Translations under genes and position numbers: made by a program | Shown: positions 35,279-44,236 of the stretch, one piece after another | Position numbering within the stretch: the first letter of the stretch is position 1 | How the letters are laid out: each line of letters begins with the position of its first letter | Assembly (NCBI GenBank): GCA_030446305.1 | Contig: JASUSA010000002.1 | Location: 36,506 to 100,505, forward strand | Direction of reading: 5' to 3' | Length of the DNA stretch: 64,000 nt | DNA from: Clostridiales bacterium | GTDB taxonomy: Bacteria; Bacillota; Clostridia; Peptostreptococcales; Acidaminobacteraceae | The notes under the pieces: generated by a model | The model's input: only the letters and a program-made list of their open reading frames with translations | Databases searched by the model: none | What the model was told of the DNA's origin: nothing

Positions 35279-35743
35279 ATGGAGTATACGTTTAATGATT
35301 TAAGTCTGGAATCAATTGAAGAAATAAGAGCGGCTTGGGAGCGGCTTAATGAAGAACATCAAGAGCGTTCGCGTTATTTTAAAAAATTTTATGCCGAGCG
35401 AACATTTGAAGAGCGATTTTCGATATATCGGGACTATGCATCTGACGATGTTTTTATTGAAGTGGTTAAAAATAGAAAAAAGGAAGTAATCGGTTACTGT
35501 ATTTCTGTCCTACGCAACGGTCTCGGAGAGGTAGATTCGCTTTATGTCGATGAACGCTTCAGGGAGCGCGGCATTGGCAGCAATCTCATGATCAATGCCC
35601 TAAAATGGCTTAAAGCAAATGGCAGTGATCAGATTGGGCTTGCGGTTGCGCAGGGAAATGAACAAGTTTTTGACTTTTACCAGCGGTTTAATTTTTTCCC
35701 GAGAAAAACCTATCTCATGCACAAAAATCCAATGGAGGATTGA
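35279..35743 (+). CDS. GNAT family N-acetyltransferase
   Basis: A 154-residue GNAT enzyme. The core beta strand and acetyl-CoA loop are DSLYVDERFRERGIGSNLM (about residues 84-102), and AQGNEQVFDFYQRFNFFPR is the late family segment. The ATG at 35279 follows AAGGAGG; a codon at 35261 is upstream of that site. Its stop overlaps the start of the following PHP gene (TGATG), so the two are co-translated. Confidence 0.86.
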   Translation: MEYTFNDLSLESIEEIRAAWERLNEEHQERSRYFKKFYAERTFEERFSIYRDYASDDVFIEVVKNRKKEVIGYCISVLRNGLGEVDSLYVDERFRERGIGSNLMINALKWLKANGSDQIGLAVAQGNEQVFDFYQRFNFFPRKTYLMHKNPMED

Positions 35744-36603
35744 TGAAAAATAAAAGATGCGGCTACGTGGATATGCACATTCATTCGTACCATTCAGATG
35801 GCACGATGTCACCTGAGGCTATTTTGAAACGCGCAAAACAAAATGGGGTGCAGTATTTGTCTATTGCCGATCACAATACATTGGCGGGAACAGCTGAACT
35901 GCTAAAAATTGCAGATGATTACGCGATTTGTGCATGTTCGGGTGTGGAGCTCGATACCCTTGAAAACGGCAGGGATATTCATATTCTCGGTTACGGTATG
36001 GCCATTGAAAACGCAGATTTTCAGACTTTTGTAATCGAAAACCGCGCACATCTTGACGCTATCAGCGATCGGCTGATTGAAAAGATGGTGCGTTTAAATG
36101 CGCATAAAGATTTATCGCTGTCCGGTTATCGCGATTTTTGTTATGATCGAAATGGCGGCGGATGGAAAGCGCTGCATTATTTTATGGCCATTGGGTTGAC
36201 AGCGTCGCTATATGAAGGCATGCGTCTATATGAGCATTATGATTGCAGCTATGATCAGGCGTCATTTTCGGATATCAAAACCGCTTGCAGTCAAATTCAT
36301 GCAGCAGGCGGTATCGCCGTATTGGCGCATCCGGGCGTCACTGTAAATGAAAGTGAACTGTCTGCGTTCTTGGCATTTGTTAACACCTGCGGCATCGACG
36401 GCATTGAATGTCATTATCCAAAGCACAGTGAGGCTGTGACGAAGCAGTGCGTTGCATTTTGCGAGGCACATGGCCTTTACGCCACAACGGGGTCTGACTG
36501 TCATGGAACCTTTGGCAATACAGATGTTGGTGAAATGAAAATGGCTTTTGACGCACTCGATCTCCATCGCTTTTTTGAAGCATGTCGTCGGCGTGCCGTG
36601 TAA
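35743..36603 (+). CDS. PHP-domain phosphoesterase (TrpH/RNase AM-like)
   Basis: A 286-residue PHP protein. The N-terminal DMHIHSYHSDGTMSPE, ADHNTLAG, GVELDT, LAHPGV and the late GSDCHGTFG give the metal ligands of the TrpH/YciV group, whose characterised members are 5'-3' exonucleases or 3',5'-nucleotide phosphatases. The start is ATG at 35743, overlapping the acetyltransferase stop, after TGGAGG. It is one of three PHP proteins in the window. Confidence 0.85.
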   Translation: MKNKRCGYVDMHIHSYHSDGTMSPEAILKRAKQNGVQYLSIADHNTLAGTAELLKIADDYAICACSGVELDTLENGRDIHILGYGMAIENADFQTFVIENRAHLDAISDRLIEKMVRLNAHKDLSLSGYRDFCYDRNGGGWKALHYFMAIGLTASLYEGMRLYEHYDCSYDQASFSDIKTACSQIHAAGGIAVLAHPGVTVNESELSAFLAFVNTCGIDGIECHYPKHSEAVTKQCVAFCEAHGLYATTGSDCHGTFGNTDVGEMKMAFDALDLHRFFEACRRRAV

Positions 36604-36733
36604 GGGCGCAGATTGTATTGCTGAGGCTGAGCCTACTGTTTGCTGATGAGGTGTAGAAGTTTTTGGGTTGCGGATGAGGCAATTGCATTACGCAATTACC
36701 TTGGATAAATATTGTTTGGAAGGCGGGGGCTGT

Positions 36734-38134
36734 TTGGTATTTTCCAGTTTAACTTTTTTATACTTGTTTTTGCCAATCAATTTGATTCTCTATTTTAGTA
36801 CAAAGAATGAGCAGGTTCGAAACGGCATTCTCATTTTATTCTCATTGATGTTTTATGCCTATGGTGAGCCGGTATGGGTAACCCTTTTGATTTTTAGTGC
36901 TACCGTCGATTTCTGGCACGGTAAGATCATCGAGCGTTATCGCGGCTGTATTCAGAGCAAGCTGGCGCTGATGAGTTCACTTGTCATTAACTTATCGCTG
37001 CTGGGCTTTTTTAAATATTGGCATTTTTTTACTGAAAACTTTTATGCGCTGTCAGGCATACTGTTGCCTACACACCACTATGCATTGCCGATTGGCATTT
37101 CATTTTACACATTTCAGACACTTTCTTATACCATTGATGTCTATCGGGGTGAAGTGACAGCACAGCGGTCTTATTTGAAATTTCTGTTATTTGTTTCGCT
37201 GTTTCATCAGCTGGTAGCAGGACCGATTGTGCGATATAAAGATATTGCAGCAGAAATTGAGCACCGTGAGATTTCACTTTCAAAATTTTCCTATGGCGTC
37301 AATCGCTTTGCTTTGGGATTGGCAAAAAAAGTGCTTATTGCCAATACTGCAGGTGCCGTAGCAACTCAAGTGCTTGATTTTAGACAAACCAGTCCGACGG
37401 TTGTCGGCGCTTGGTTTGGCATTGCAATGTTTGCCTTTCAGATATACTTTGATTTTTCCGGTTATTCAGATATGGCGATTGGGCTGGGGCGCATGTTTGG
37501 ATTTACCTATAAAGAGAATTTTAATTATCCCTATATGGCGGCATCGGCAACCGAATTTTGGCGGCGCTGGCATATTTCACTTGGGAGCTTTTTTAGAGAT
37601 TATGTCTATATCCCATTGGGCGGAAAACGACGCTATCAGCTTCGCAATCTTTTTATCGTCTGGTTTTTAACAGGACTTTGGCATGGTGCGAGCTGGAATT
37701 TTATTGTATGGGGTCTGTTCTATGGCATACTGATCTATTTGGAAAAATTAATTGGTGAAGCACGGCTTGCGAAAACGCCGATTTGGCTGCGGCATGGCTA
37801 TCTTATCGTCGCGATGCTGATTGGCTGGGTATTTTTTTACTATGAATCTTTGCCGGATGCCATTTATGTCATTGGCACCATGTTCGGCATGCAGGGACAG
37901 CCGCTGATTCAAACGGAAATGGTGCTGCTGATAAAACAGTATTGGCGTTTCATTATTTTGGCTGTTCTTGCCTGCACGCCGATTTTCAAAGTAGTTTATT
38001 TTAAAGTCAAAGGGGTGTTGAAAGCGCAATTGGGCGATTGGCTTGATGCGCTGCTGGTTGGGGGAACACTTTTGCTGGCAACGGCTTTTCTCGTCGGCAG
38101 CTCTTACAACCCGTTTTTATATTTTAGATTTTAA
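36734..38134 (+). CDS. MBOAT family O-acyltransferase (AlgI/DltB-like)
   Basis: A 466-residue membrane protein with about ten helices. It matches the MBOAT family used for O-acetylation of alginate, peptidoglycan or other cell-surface polymers. The catalytic His lies in LTGLWHGASWNF and the conserved segment AASATEFWRRWHISLGSF is present. The TTG at 36734, after GGCGGGGGC, gives the family N-terminus MVFSSLTFLYLFLP; earlier in-frame codons would add an unlikely 22-residue extension. It passes acyl groups across the membrane to the DHHW protein that follows 18 bp on. Confidence 0.9.
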   Translation: MVFSSLTFLYLFLPINLILYFSTKNEQVRNGILILFSLMFYAYGEPVWVTLLIFSATVDFWHGKIIERYRGCIQSKLALMSSLVINLSLLGFFKYWHFFTENFYALSGILLPTHHYALPIGISFYTFQTLSYTIDVYRGEVTAQRSYLKFLLFVSLFHQLVAGPIVRYKDIAAEIEHREISLSKFSYGVNRFALGLAKKVLIANTAGAVATQVLDFRQTSPTVVGAWFGIAMFAFQIYFDFSGYSDMAIGLGRMFGFTYKENFNYPYMAASATEFWRRWHISLGSFFRDYVYIPLGGKRRYQLRNLFIVWFLTGLWHGASWNFIVWGLFYGILIYLEKLIGEARLAKTPIWLRHGYLIVAMLIGWVFFYYESLPDAIYVIGTMFGMQGQPLIQTEMVLLIKQYWRFIILAVLACTPIFKVVYFKVKGVLKAQLGDWLDALLVGGTLLLATAFLVGSSYNPFLYFRF

Positions 38135-38152
38135 TGAAAGTCGAGAGATAGG

Positions 38153-39502
38153 ATGAAAGCATTCAGGTATGTCAACGTATGGGTTTTTATCGGGATCATA
38201 TGCTTGTTAGCGGTGGCAAATGCAATTGCACCCGCACCTGCAGAACTTTTAGAAACTGAAAATCGCATGGCGACACCAAAACCTGTCCTGACGGCAGCAC
38301 ATGTTTTTGACGGCACGTATTTCGGCACATATGACGATTACTTTGCAGATCATTTTATCCTGCGGGACGAATGGCTGCGCATTAATCGGATAGTTTCGGC
38401 ATTAAACGGCAGCAGCGGCGGCAGTGCGCCGCAGGTGGTGACGTTTGAGGGCGCAAATGTTGCGGCAAAATGGACACCGGATGTCGGTCAAGCGGTAGTG
38501 GACGATTCATACGCCGATGGTTCTACGACGCAGAAGGCAACTTTGCAAATGACGGATGAATCCAGTACGAATGAAGATGAAGCGAGGCTCGCTGAAGGCG
38601 AGGCCCAACAGTTTGACAACTGGGGAAAATTGCTGATTTACGGGGATTCCGTGATGGAAATCAATACGGCGAATCCCGAAGCCAATGCACATTATGCTGC
38701 CGCTATCAATGCGTATTGGGAGCGCTTTCACGATACGAGTAATGTCTACAGTCTTTTAATACCGACGCAAATTGAATTTTTAGAAGATGATGCTTATCGG
38801 GAGATGAGTGCGTCCCAGCGTGAGACCATTGATGATATGCGTACAAAATTGGATGACGGCGTTCAGTTTGTCGATGTCTATGATGTGCTGGCAGCTCATA
38901 CGTCAGAATATATCTATTTTAGGACAGATCATCACTGGACGCAGCTAGGCGCAAAGTATGCCTTTGAGGTATTGGCAGAGGCAGTTGGCGGAGAGGTGCC
39001 AGCATGGCTCAACACATTGGTTCCCGTTGATGTACCGGGTTATTTAGGCAGTTTGTATACGGCGACATCACTTGAGGCGCTTGCAGCGCATCCGGATACG
39101 GTTACTTATTACAAGGGGCTGCCGGATCATGAAATGGAAGATGAGGCAGGTAATCGCATTGAAGACGGTAACGTCTATGTGCTGCGTTGGCTGGAGACGC
39201 CGCAAAAATATGGCGTGTTTCTTGGGGGCGACAGAGCCTACACGCAAATTGAGACAAATGCGGGAACGGGAAGGCGCTTTCTGGTGCTGAAAGATTCTTA
39301 TGCCAATGCTCTGACCCCCTTTTTAACGGGAATTGCCGATGAAATCATTGTCATTGATCCCAGACTCTATACGGATGATGTCGATCACTTGATTAAAGCA
39401 CATCAGATTACAGATATTATATTTGTCAACTATGCACTGGTTAACCGCTGGGACGGCTATGCAGGCCTTTACGAAGGCCTGCTTGCACCGGAGATACACT
39501 AG
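38153..39502 (+). CDS. DHHW family protein, AlgJ/AlgX-like O-acetyltransferase
   Basis: A 449-residue exported protein with one N-terminal membrane anchor (about residues 6-24). The DHHW motif is plain in FRTDHHWTQLGAKYA, the SGNH-like active-site signature of AlgJ/AlgX relatives, and GDSVMEI gives the GDS part. It would take the acyl group moved by the MBOAT protein and put it on a surface polysaccharide. A low-complexity acidic stretch (residues about 115-160) follows the anchor region. It lies 18 bp after its partner. Confidence 0.88.
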   Translation: MKAFRYVNVWVFIGIICLLAVANAIAPAPAELLETENRMATPKPVLTAAHVFDGTYFGTYDDYFADHFILRDEWLRINRIVSALNGSSGGSAPQVVTFEGANVAAKWTPDVGQAVVDDSYADGSTTQKATLQMTDESSTNEDEARLAEGEAQQFDNWGKLLIYGDSVMEINTANPEANAHYAAAINAYWERFHDTSNVYSLLIPTQIEFLEDDAYREMSASQRETIDDMRTKLDDGVQFVDVYDVLAAHTSEYIYFRTDHHWTQLGAKYAFEVLAEAVGGEVPAWLNTLVPVDVPGYLGSLYTATSLEALAAHPDTVTYYKGLPDHEMEDEAGNRIEDGNVYVLRWLETPQKYGVFLGGDRAYTQIETNAGTGRRFLVLKDSYANALTPFLTGIADEIIVIDPRLYTDDVDHLIKAHQITDIIFVNYALVNRWDGYAGLYEGLLAPEIH

Positions 39503-39530
39503 CGTTTGACATCATATTGAGGGAGGTTTT

Positions 39531-39878
39531 ATGCATTCAACATTTAAAGCCAATGTGCTTCGGTTTGCCAGCTTTGTGCCGTCGATTATTGTCGTCTTCA
39601 GCATGGTGTTTATCTATGGCAGACGATGGCTTGGCATTAATCAGCAGCCAGTAGAGACCATGTTTCAGGGGATACTTTCTTACTGGTTGATCCTCTTGCT
39701 TTTTTCCATCTTTATTGTCATGGCGCTGATGGTGGCATTTGTGTTTCATGCGGTGGTTTTCAATAAAAAAATAAGCTCCTTTCAGAAGCTTATTTGGATT
39801 GTTGCGCTGTGGGTATTAAATGCACTTGCAATACCGGTTTATTACATGAAATACTTGCATAACGACCATTCGATTTAA
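39531..39878 (+). CDS. Small membrane protein of unknown function
   Basis: A 115-residue protein with three hydrophobic segments (about 12-28, 44-70 and 84-103). I recognise no family. It begins 28 bp after the DHHW gene, behind GGGAGG, and its end touches the convergent thiW gene (4-bp overlap). It may belong to the O-acetylation unit. Confidence 0.6.
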   Translation: MHSTFKANVLRFASFVPSIIVVFSMVFIYGRRWLGINQQPVETMFQGILSYWLILLLFSIFIVMALMVAFVFHAVVFNKKISSFQKLIWIVALWVLNALAIPVYYMKYLHNDHSI

Positions 39879-40372
39879 GTGTGCTTGGATGGCTGAACCG
39901 GTAATCGGTGCAAGAGCGTTTTCAGAAGCACTGCCCCCAAGAGGGCGCCGACGAGTGAACTCGTGGCAAAAGGTATGACAAAGTACAGGGCGCCGTGATC
40001 CATGCCCAGAAACCATTTGGCGATTGGATACGCCGCGAGACTGCCAATAAGACCTGTTCCAATGACTTCACCAAGGCATGCCGCAAGGTGGCGTCGGGTT
40101 TTCAGATAGAATATTCCGGCTAAAAAAGCGCCGATCATACTGCCCGGAAAGGCGAGCAGGCTGCCTGTTCCCATCAAGTTGCGAAGCAGTGAAATGGCAA
40201 AGGCGCACATGACGGCATAGGCAGGGCCGAAAATAACCGCAGCAATGACGTTGATGACATGTTGAATGGGAAATGCTTTCGCGACGCCGATTGGAATGTA
40301 AAAATTTGAACCGAGGAGAACGCCAATGGCGACGAGCAGGCCGGAACCGACTACTTTGTGTGTTTTATGCAT
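39875..40372 (-). CDS. thiW: Energy-coupling factor transporter S component ThiW
   Basis: A 165-residue membrane protein with about five helices, matching ThiW, the predicted substrate-binding component of an ECF transporter for the thiamine thiazole precursor. Family stretches include PIGVAKAFPIQHVINVIAAV and AFPGSMIGAFLAG. The start is the ATG at 40370-40372, preceded by GGAGGTAAAGCA. The unit is controlled by a TPP riboswitch with its own terminator just upstream. The shared ECF ATPase and T component are not encoded in this window. Confidence 0.88.
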   Translation of the reverse strand: MHKTHKVVGSGLLVAIGVLLGSNFYIPIGVAKAFPIQHVINVIAAVIFGPAYAVMCAFAISLLRNLMGTGSLLAFPGSMIGAFLAGIFYLKTRRHLAACLGEVIGTGLIGSLAAYPIAKWFLGMDHGALYFVIPFATSSLVGALLGAVLLKTLLHRLPVQPSKHT

Positions 40373-40417
40373 TGCTTTACCTCCAAATGTGTTTTGTTTC
40401 GCAGGGGATCTAAAAAG

Positions 40418-40448
40418 TAAAAAAAGCATCAACCATAGGTTGATGCTT
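40418..40448 (-). terminator. Terminator of the TPP riboswitch
   Basis: On the minus strand AAGCATCAACC pairs with GGTTGATGCTT, followed by seven T residues. It lies between the aptamer and thiW, as expected for transcriptional control by thiamine diphosphate. Confidence 0.88.
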
Positions 40449-40451
40449 CGT

Positions 40452-40556
40452 CATTTCACGGCTTAGCTTCCCTACGCCAGTATAATCTGGATCAGGTTAA
40501 GAGAGTAAAATAGTCGGCTATTTTTCTCAGCTGCCCGTTATGCAGCACCCCTAGCT
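40452..40556 (-). ncRNA. TPP riboswitch (THI element)
   Basis: The minus strand carries the conserved thiamine diphosphate aptamer parts in order: GGGGTGC, CTGAGA, AACCTGATC and GCGTAGGGAAGC, with closing P1 strands AGCTAG / AGCTAAG. It sits just upstream of a terminator and thiW, so high TPP should switch thiW off. Confidence 0.92.
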
Positions 40557-40721
40557 TAAAAAATATACTTGATGATGACACAATTGCTGTTAAAAGCAAT
40601 CAAGTGATAGACATCACCAAACTTTAAATACAATTTAGCACAGTTTAGGTGAATTGGCAATGTAAAATTATGGTATAATAAGTTTTGTATAAAGATTGCT
40701 GAGGACAACTGGGAGGCACCG

Positions 40722-41732
40722 ATGATGACGATCCGACAGATTGAGGAAAATGATTTAACGCGTGCAGATGCATTTATTGAAAGCGTTTTAATTGAGACAT
40801 TTGATGCGAATGGCGTTTCGGACATGCAAGCGCTGCTGGAATCTGAAATTCATGGGAAAAGAGCATTGTTTCGCCAAGCAATTGTTTCGCAAAAGGCAGA
40901 TAAAACATTGATGATCCTGCTGGCGGTTGATGGAGATCAAATTGCCGGCATGGCCAGTATTGGCAGTCCCAATGATGATATTACTTCTGTGGAAGCTGCC
41001 GATTGCCGCAGCGTAAGAGAGGTAGGCACGCTCTTTGTTGCGCCTGCGTACAGAGGAAACGGCGTGGGGGCGGCGCTTTGGCTCGCAGCTGTGTTACAGT
41101 TTCAAAAAAACGGCGAGACTTTTCTGTGTTTTGACAGTGGCTATCCTGTCGCTCAAGAAACATGGCAGAGACGGTTTGGCAGACCGCAGTTTGAACTCGT
41201 CAATCGCTGGGGTGAAGGCACGCGTCATATGATTTGGAAACTGTCAACAGACGTTGCCATGCGGTGTATGATGAAGTGGCTTTCGGTAAAACGACCTTGT
41301 TGGTATCAGACCTCATTGCCGGAAGCGTGTGATTATACAGTGCGACCCGGTGCGTATGCGGTGCTGGTGAAGGCGCATCGCGTTGGTGTCATTAAAACGA
41401 AGACGGGCTATTTTCTGGCTGGCGGCGGTATTGAAGCAGGCGAAACACCTGAGGCAGCACTTAAGCGCGAATGCATGGAGGAAATTGGCGTGACGATAGA
41501 GCATATCGAATATCTTGGCGTCGGCGAACACTATTTCAAATCCATCGTTGATCAAATGATGATGCAAAGTATTGGTTACTTTTTCAAGTGTCAAATTGAA
41601 GCTTTTGCAGGTGAAGAGACAGAACCGGACCATGAACTCGTCTGGCTTTCTCCTGATGAAGCGGCCGAAAAGCTTTATTTGGCGCATCAAAGGATCGCTG
41701 TTGCAATGACAATGCTCAATGATGCATCGTGA
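40722..41732 (+). CDS. Fused GNAT acetyltransferase-NUDIX hydrolase
   Basis: A 336-residue protein of two domains. Residues 1-170 are a GNAT acetyltransferase with acetyl-CoA loop APAYRGNGVGAALWLAAV. Residues about 200-330 are a NUDIX hydrolase with a canonical box, GGGIEAGETPEAALKREC followed by MEEIGV. The reading frame runs through with no stop or frameshift, so it is a genuine fusion. A start one codon later (ATGACG) is equally possible. The substrates are unknown; a shared nucleotide-linked or antibiotic-like substrate is conceivable. Confidence 0.87.
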   Translation: MMTIRQIEENDLTRADAFIESVLIETFDANGVSDMQALLESEIHGKRALFRQAIVSQKADKTLMILLAVDGDQIAGMASIGSPNDDITSVEAADCRSVREVGTLFVAPAYRGNGVGAALWLAAVLQFQKNGETFLCFDSGYPVAQETWQRRFGRPQFELVNRWGEGTRHMIWKLSTDVAMRCMMKWLSVKRPCWYQTSLPEACDYTVRPGAYAVLVKAHRVGVIKTKTGYFLAGGGIEAGETPEAALKRECMEEIGVTIEHIEYLGVGEHYFKSIVDQMMMQSIGYFFKCQIEAFAGEETEPDHELVWLSPDEAAEKLYLAHQRIAVAMTMLNDAS

Positions 41733-41798
41733 TTTTTACATCGAGATAAACAGAGGCGTGAATACAACCATGTGATACCGACAAGAGGAGGAGAGCGT

Positions 41799-42392
41799 AT
41801 GAAAATATTGTTATTAATGGGAAGCATGCGTCAAAACGGTCATACAGCAGAGGTGACGAAAGCATTTGAAGCCATGCTCACAGATAGAAATGCAACAGTA
41901 GAATACCTGCCGCTGGTCAAATATGATATCAAAGCGTGTACGGGTTGTGCAACCTGTCAAAATATTTTAAATGCACATGGCTGTGTCATTCGTGATGATG
42001 TGCCGGATCTCTTTGAAAAAGTACGGTCAGCCGATGCTGTTTTCTTTGCAACACCAATTTATTCGTGGTACTGCACAACACCTGTCAAATCGCTTATGGA
42101 CCGTCTTGTGTACATGATGAATAAATACTATGGTGAAACGCGGGGCGGCAGTTTTTGGGAAGGGAAAAAAATTGGGATTATTACCACCTGTGGTTATCCG
42201 GATCATTATGGTGCAGATCTCTTTGAAACGGGGATCAAACGGTATGCCAAGCACTCTGAACTCGTATATATCGGTCATTTTAACGCGCGTGATAAAGGCA
42301 AGCAGTATGCATTTTTTACAGAGGACGACAAAGATCGGCTGATGAAATTTGCCGAGGAAACTGTGTCGGCATCAACGGAATCGCTATGCTAA
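41799..42392 (+). CDS. Flavodoxin-fold NAD(P)H oxidoreductase
   Basis: A 197-residue flavoprotein of the iron-sulfur-flavoprotein/WrbA-like group. The FMN-phosphate loop is GSMRQNGHTAEV (about residues 8-19). A cysteine cluster, CTGCATCQNILNAHGC, resembles the iron-sulfur or redox motif of this family but is short. PIYSWYCTTPVKSLMDR is the family segment around residue 90. It starts at an ATG at 41799 after GAGGAGGAG and overlaps the next gene by 7 bp. Confidence 0.86.
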   Translation: MKILLLMGSMRQNGHTAEVTKAFEAMLTDRNATVEYLPLVKYDIKACTGCATCQNILNAHGCVIRDDVPDLFEKVRSADAVFFATPIYSWYCTTPVKSLMDRLVYMMNKYYGETRGGSFWEGKKIGIITTCGYPDHYGADLFETGIKRYAKHSELVYIGHFNARDKGKQYAFFTEDDKDRLMKFAEETVSASTESLC

Positions 42393-42805
42393 TCGGTCAT
42401 ATTGGCCTTTGGGTCAGGGATTTGGAAGCGATGAAGACCTTTTACTGCCGCTATTTTGAAGCGATCACAAACGAAGGCTACTATAATCGGACAAGGGGGT
42501 TTCGCTCTTATTTCTTATCATTTGAATCCGGAGCGAAACTTGAACTCATGTCTCTTGAATCAATGCTTGAAACAGCACTTGAAACGACGTTTGAAACAAA
42601 TGGCATGCAGCGGTATGGTCTGGCACATCTGGCATTTGAAGTACCAACCAAATCGCATGTTGAAGCGCTGACAAGTCGTTTGATAGCGGATGGTTACCGC
42701 TGTACAAGTATGCCCAGAATGACGGGAGACGGTTATTATGAAAGTGTTGTCGTAGACCCGGAGGGAAATGCTGTTGAACTCGTCGCGCAATCGCCGGAAG
42801 ATTGA
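42386..42805 (+). CDS. VOC family protein (glyoxalase fold)
   Basis: A 139-residue glyoxalase/bleomycin-resistance fold protein with paired repeats. Metal ligands are suggested by GHIGLWV (His), ESGAKLEL (Glu), and the second half AHLAFEV and DPEGNAVELV. It would be a small metal-dependent enzyme or binding protein of unknown substrate. It overlaps the flavoprotein gene, which suggests a shared transcript. Confidence 0.85.
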   Translation: MLIGHIGLWVRDLEAMKTFYCRYFEAITNEGYYNRTRGFRSYFLSFESGAKLELMSLESMLETALETTFETNGMQRYGLAHLAFEVPTKSHVEALTSRLIADGYRCTSMPRMTGDGYYESVVVDPEGNAVELVAQSPED

Positions 42806-42849
42806 CGAACGGGAACAGAATAATCGTGATAAAATAGAGAGGAGATAAC

Positions 42850-43122
42850 ATGGCAAAAAGAAAATCCATTGCACTCGGCAAGTGGCTAAAGCTAAATTTT
42901 AGTCAAAGCGGTGTCAGTCTGACCGGGTTAAAGGGTGTGCGATTCAATCTGTCGAAGAGAGGGCTGCGCGGAACGGCGTATATCCCCGGCACGTCTATAT
43001 CGAAATCAAAGACACTCTTGCCTAGGGATCATTTTAAAAAATATTGGATTCAATACATAATCGGAGGCATCGTCGTCATTGTGATATTTAATCAATTCTT
43101 AACGCACGCAAGTATCAAATGA
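42850..43122 (+). CDS. DUF4236 domain small membrane protein
   Basis: A 90-residue protein with the DUF4236 pattern: LNFSQSGVSLT, GVRFNLSKRGLRGTAYIPGT, then one C-terminal membrane helix (about residues 66-84). It starts at an ATG at 42850 behind GAGGAG. The function of the domain is unknown. Confidence 0.8.
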   Translation: MAKRKSIALGKWLKLNFSQSGVSLTGLKGVRFNLSKRGLRGTAYIPGTSISKSKTLLPRDHFKKYWIQYIIGGIVVIVIFNQFLTHASIK

Positions 43123-43154
43123 TGGTAAAATACTTAAAAACACTGGAGGACAAA

Positions 43155-43448
43155 ATGATCAAACACGTCGTGATGTGGCGTTTGAAAGAATCGCCTGAAA
43201 AAATGGCCAATGCACTTAAAATCAAATCGTTAATTGAAGGGCTTGCAGGCAAAATTGAAGGACTCATCAGCATTGAAGCCGGTGTTAACGCGCTGCCGGA
43301 TCCGCAGGCATACGATGTCGTACTCATCGCTGTTTATGAAGATGAAGCGGCATTTGAACGTTACAAAAGTCATCCTGAGCATGTTGTTGCTGCACAGTTT
43401 ATCGGTTCTGTAAAAGAAGCGCGAACTGTTGTCGATTATTATCTGTGA
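43155..43448 (+). CDS. Dabb (stress-responsive A/B barrel) family protein
   Basis: A 97-residue ferredoxin-like A/B barrel protein. Family features are IKHVVMWRLKE at the start, SIEAGVNALPDPQAYDVVLIA, and the terminal HPEHVVAAQFI. The ATG at 43155 follows TGGAGGAC; earlier in-frame codons lack a site. Members dimerise; their role is unclear. Confidence 0.85.
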   Translation: MIKHVVMWRLKESPEKMANALKIKSLIEGLAGKIEGLISIEAGVNALPDPQAYDVVLIAVYEDEAAFERYKSHPEHVVAAQFIGSVKEARTVVDYYL

Positions 43449-44236
43449 TGATGAGCGAGACAGCAGTGATGAAATCAGGTATCATATTAGATCTTGACGG
43501 CACGTTGATGGATGGGGTGCATGCCTATGAAGGCGCCGTATCGCTGGTCAATTACCTGCAGTCATTGGCAGTACCGATACTCGTCATGACCAATAGCGTT
43601 CAGCCGCCGGAGGCGATTATGAAGCGTCTGCAAAAATGCGGCATGGACATTACCGCTGAAAACATCTTAAACCCCATTGTTGCAATGAACGCCTACATTC
43701 GAAATCAGGGATGGTCAGCGGTAAGGTGCATAGGCGGTGAGGATGAGCAGCGGCAACTGCTGAATGTTTCTGATACAGATACGCCAGATGCTGTTGCGCT
43801 GCTTGATTTTGAAGACATCAATGCCGATTATCGCCTGCTTCAGACGCTGATGACGCTTTTGCGTCGGGGCGTGCCGTTTTTGGCGGCTTCAGGTTCGTGC
43901 CACTATACAAAAAATGGCGTTAGACAGATTGATACCGGTGCGTTCGTTCGCCTTTTGGAACTTGCTTCGAATTGTGAAATTCAGGTGATGGGGAAGCCTT
44001 CGCCACTCTATTTTCAGATGGCGTATCAGCTGCTCGGCAAAGCGCCTGAAGCTATTTATGTCATTGGCGATGATGTGATAACAGATATGCACGGTGCCGC
44101 CGTATCGGGTAGTGTAGGCTGTCTGATCAAAACGGGCAAGTATCAGAGCGGTGATGAAGATTCGTCTGATGTATCATATTGTTTTGAAAATTTAGAGGAT
44201 TTAAAAAGATTAATAGAGAAAAGGGTGGCTTTTTAA
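43448..44236 (+). CDS. HAD family hydrolase, NagD-like
   Basis: A 262-residue HAD phosphatase of the IIA group. Motif I is ILDLDGTLMDG near the start, motif II the Thr/Ser in MTNSVQPPE, and motif III/IV the sequence VIGDDVITDMHGAAVSG. The cap lies between motifs II and III, as in NagD and p-nitrophenyl phosphatases. The exact start (43448, 43451 or 43469) is unsure because no clear ribosome binding site is visible; overlap with the Dabb stop suggests coupling. Confidence 0.85.
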   Translation: MMSETAVMKSGIILDLDGTLMDGVHAYEGAVSLVNYLQSLAVPILVMTNSVQPPEAIMKRLQKCGMDITAENILNPIVAMNAYIRNQGWSAVRCIGGEDEQRQLLNVSDTDTPDAVALLDFEDINADYRLLQTLMTLLRRGVPFLAASGSCHYTKNGVRQIDTGAFVRLLELASNCEIQVMGKPSPLYFQMAYQLLGKAPEAIYVIGDDVITDMHGAAVSGSVGCLIKTGKYQSGDEDSSDVSYCFENLEDLKRLIEKRVAF

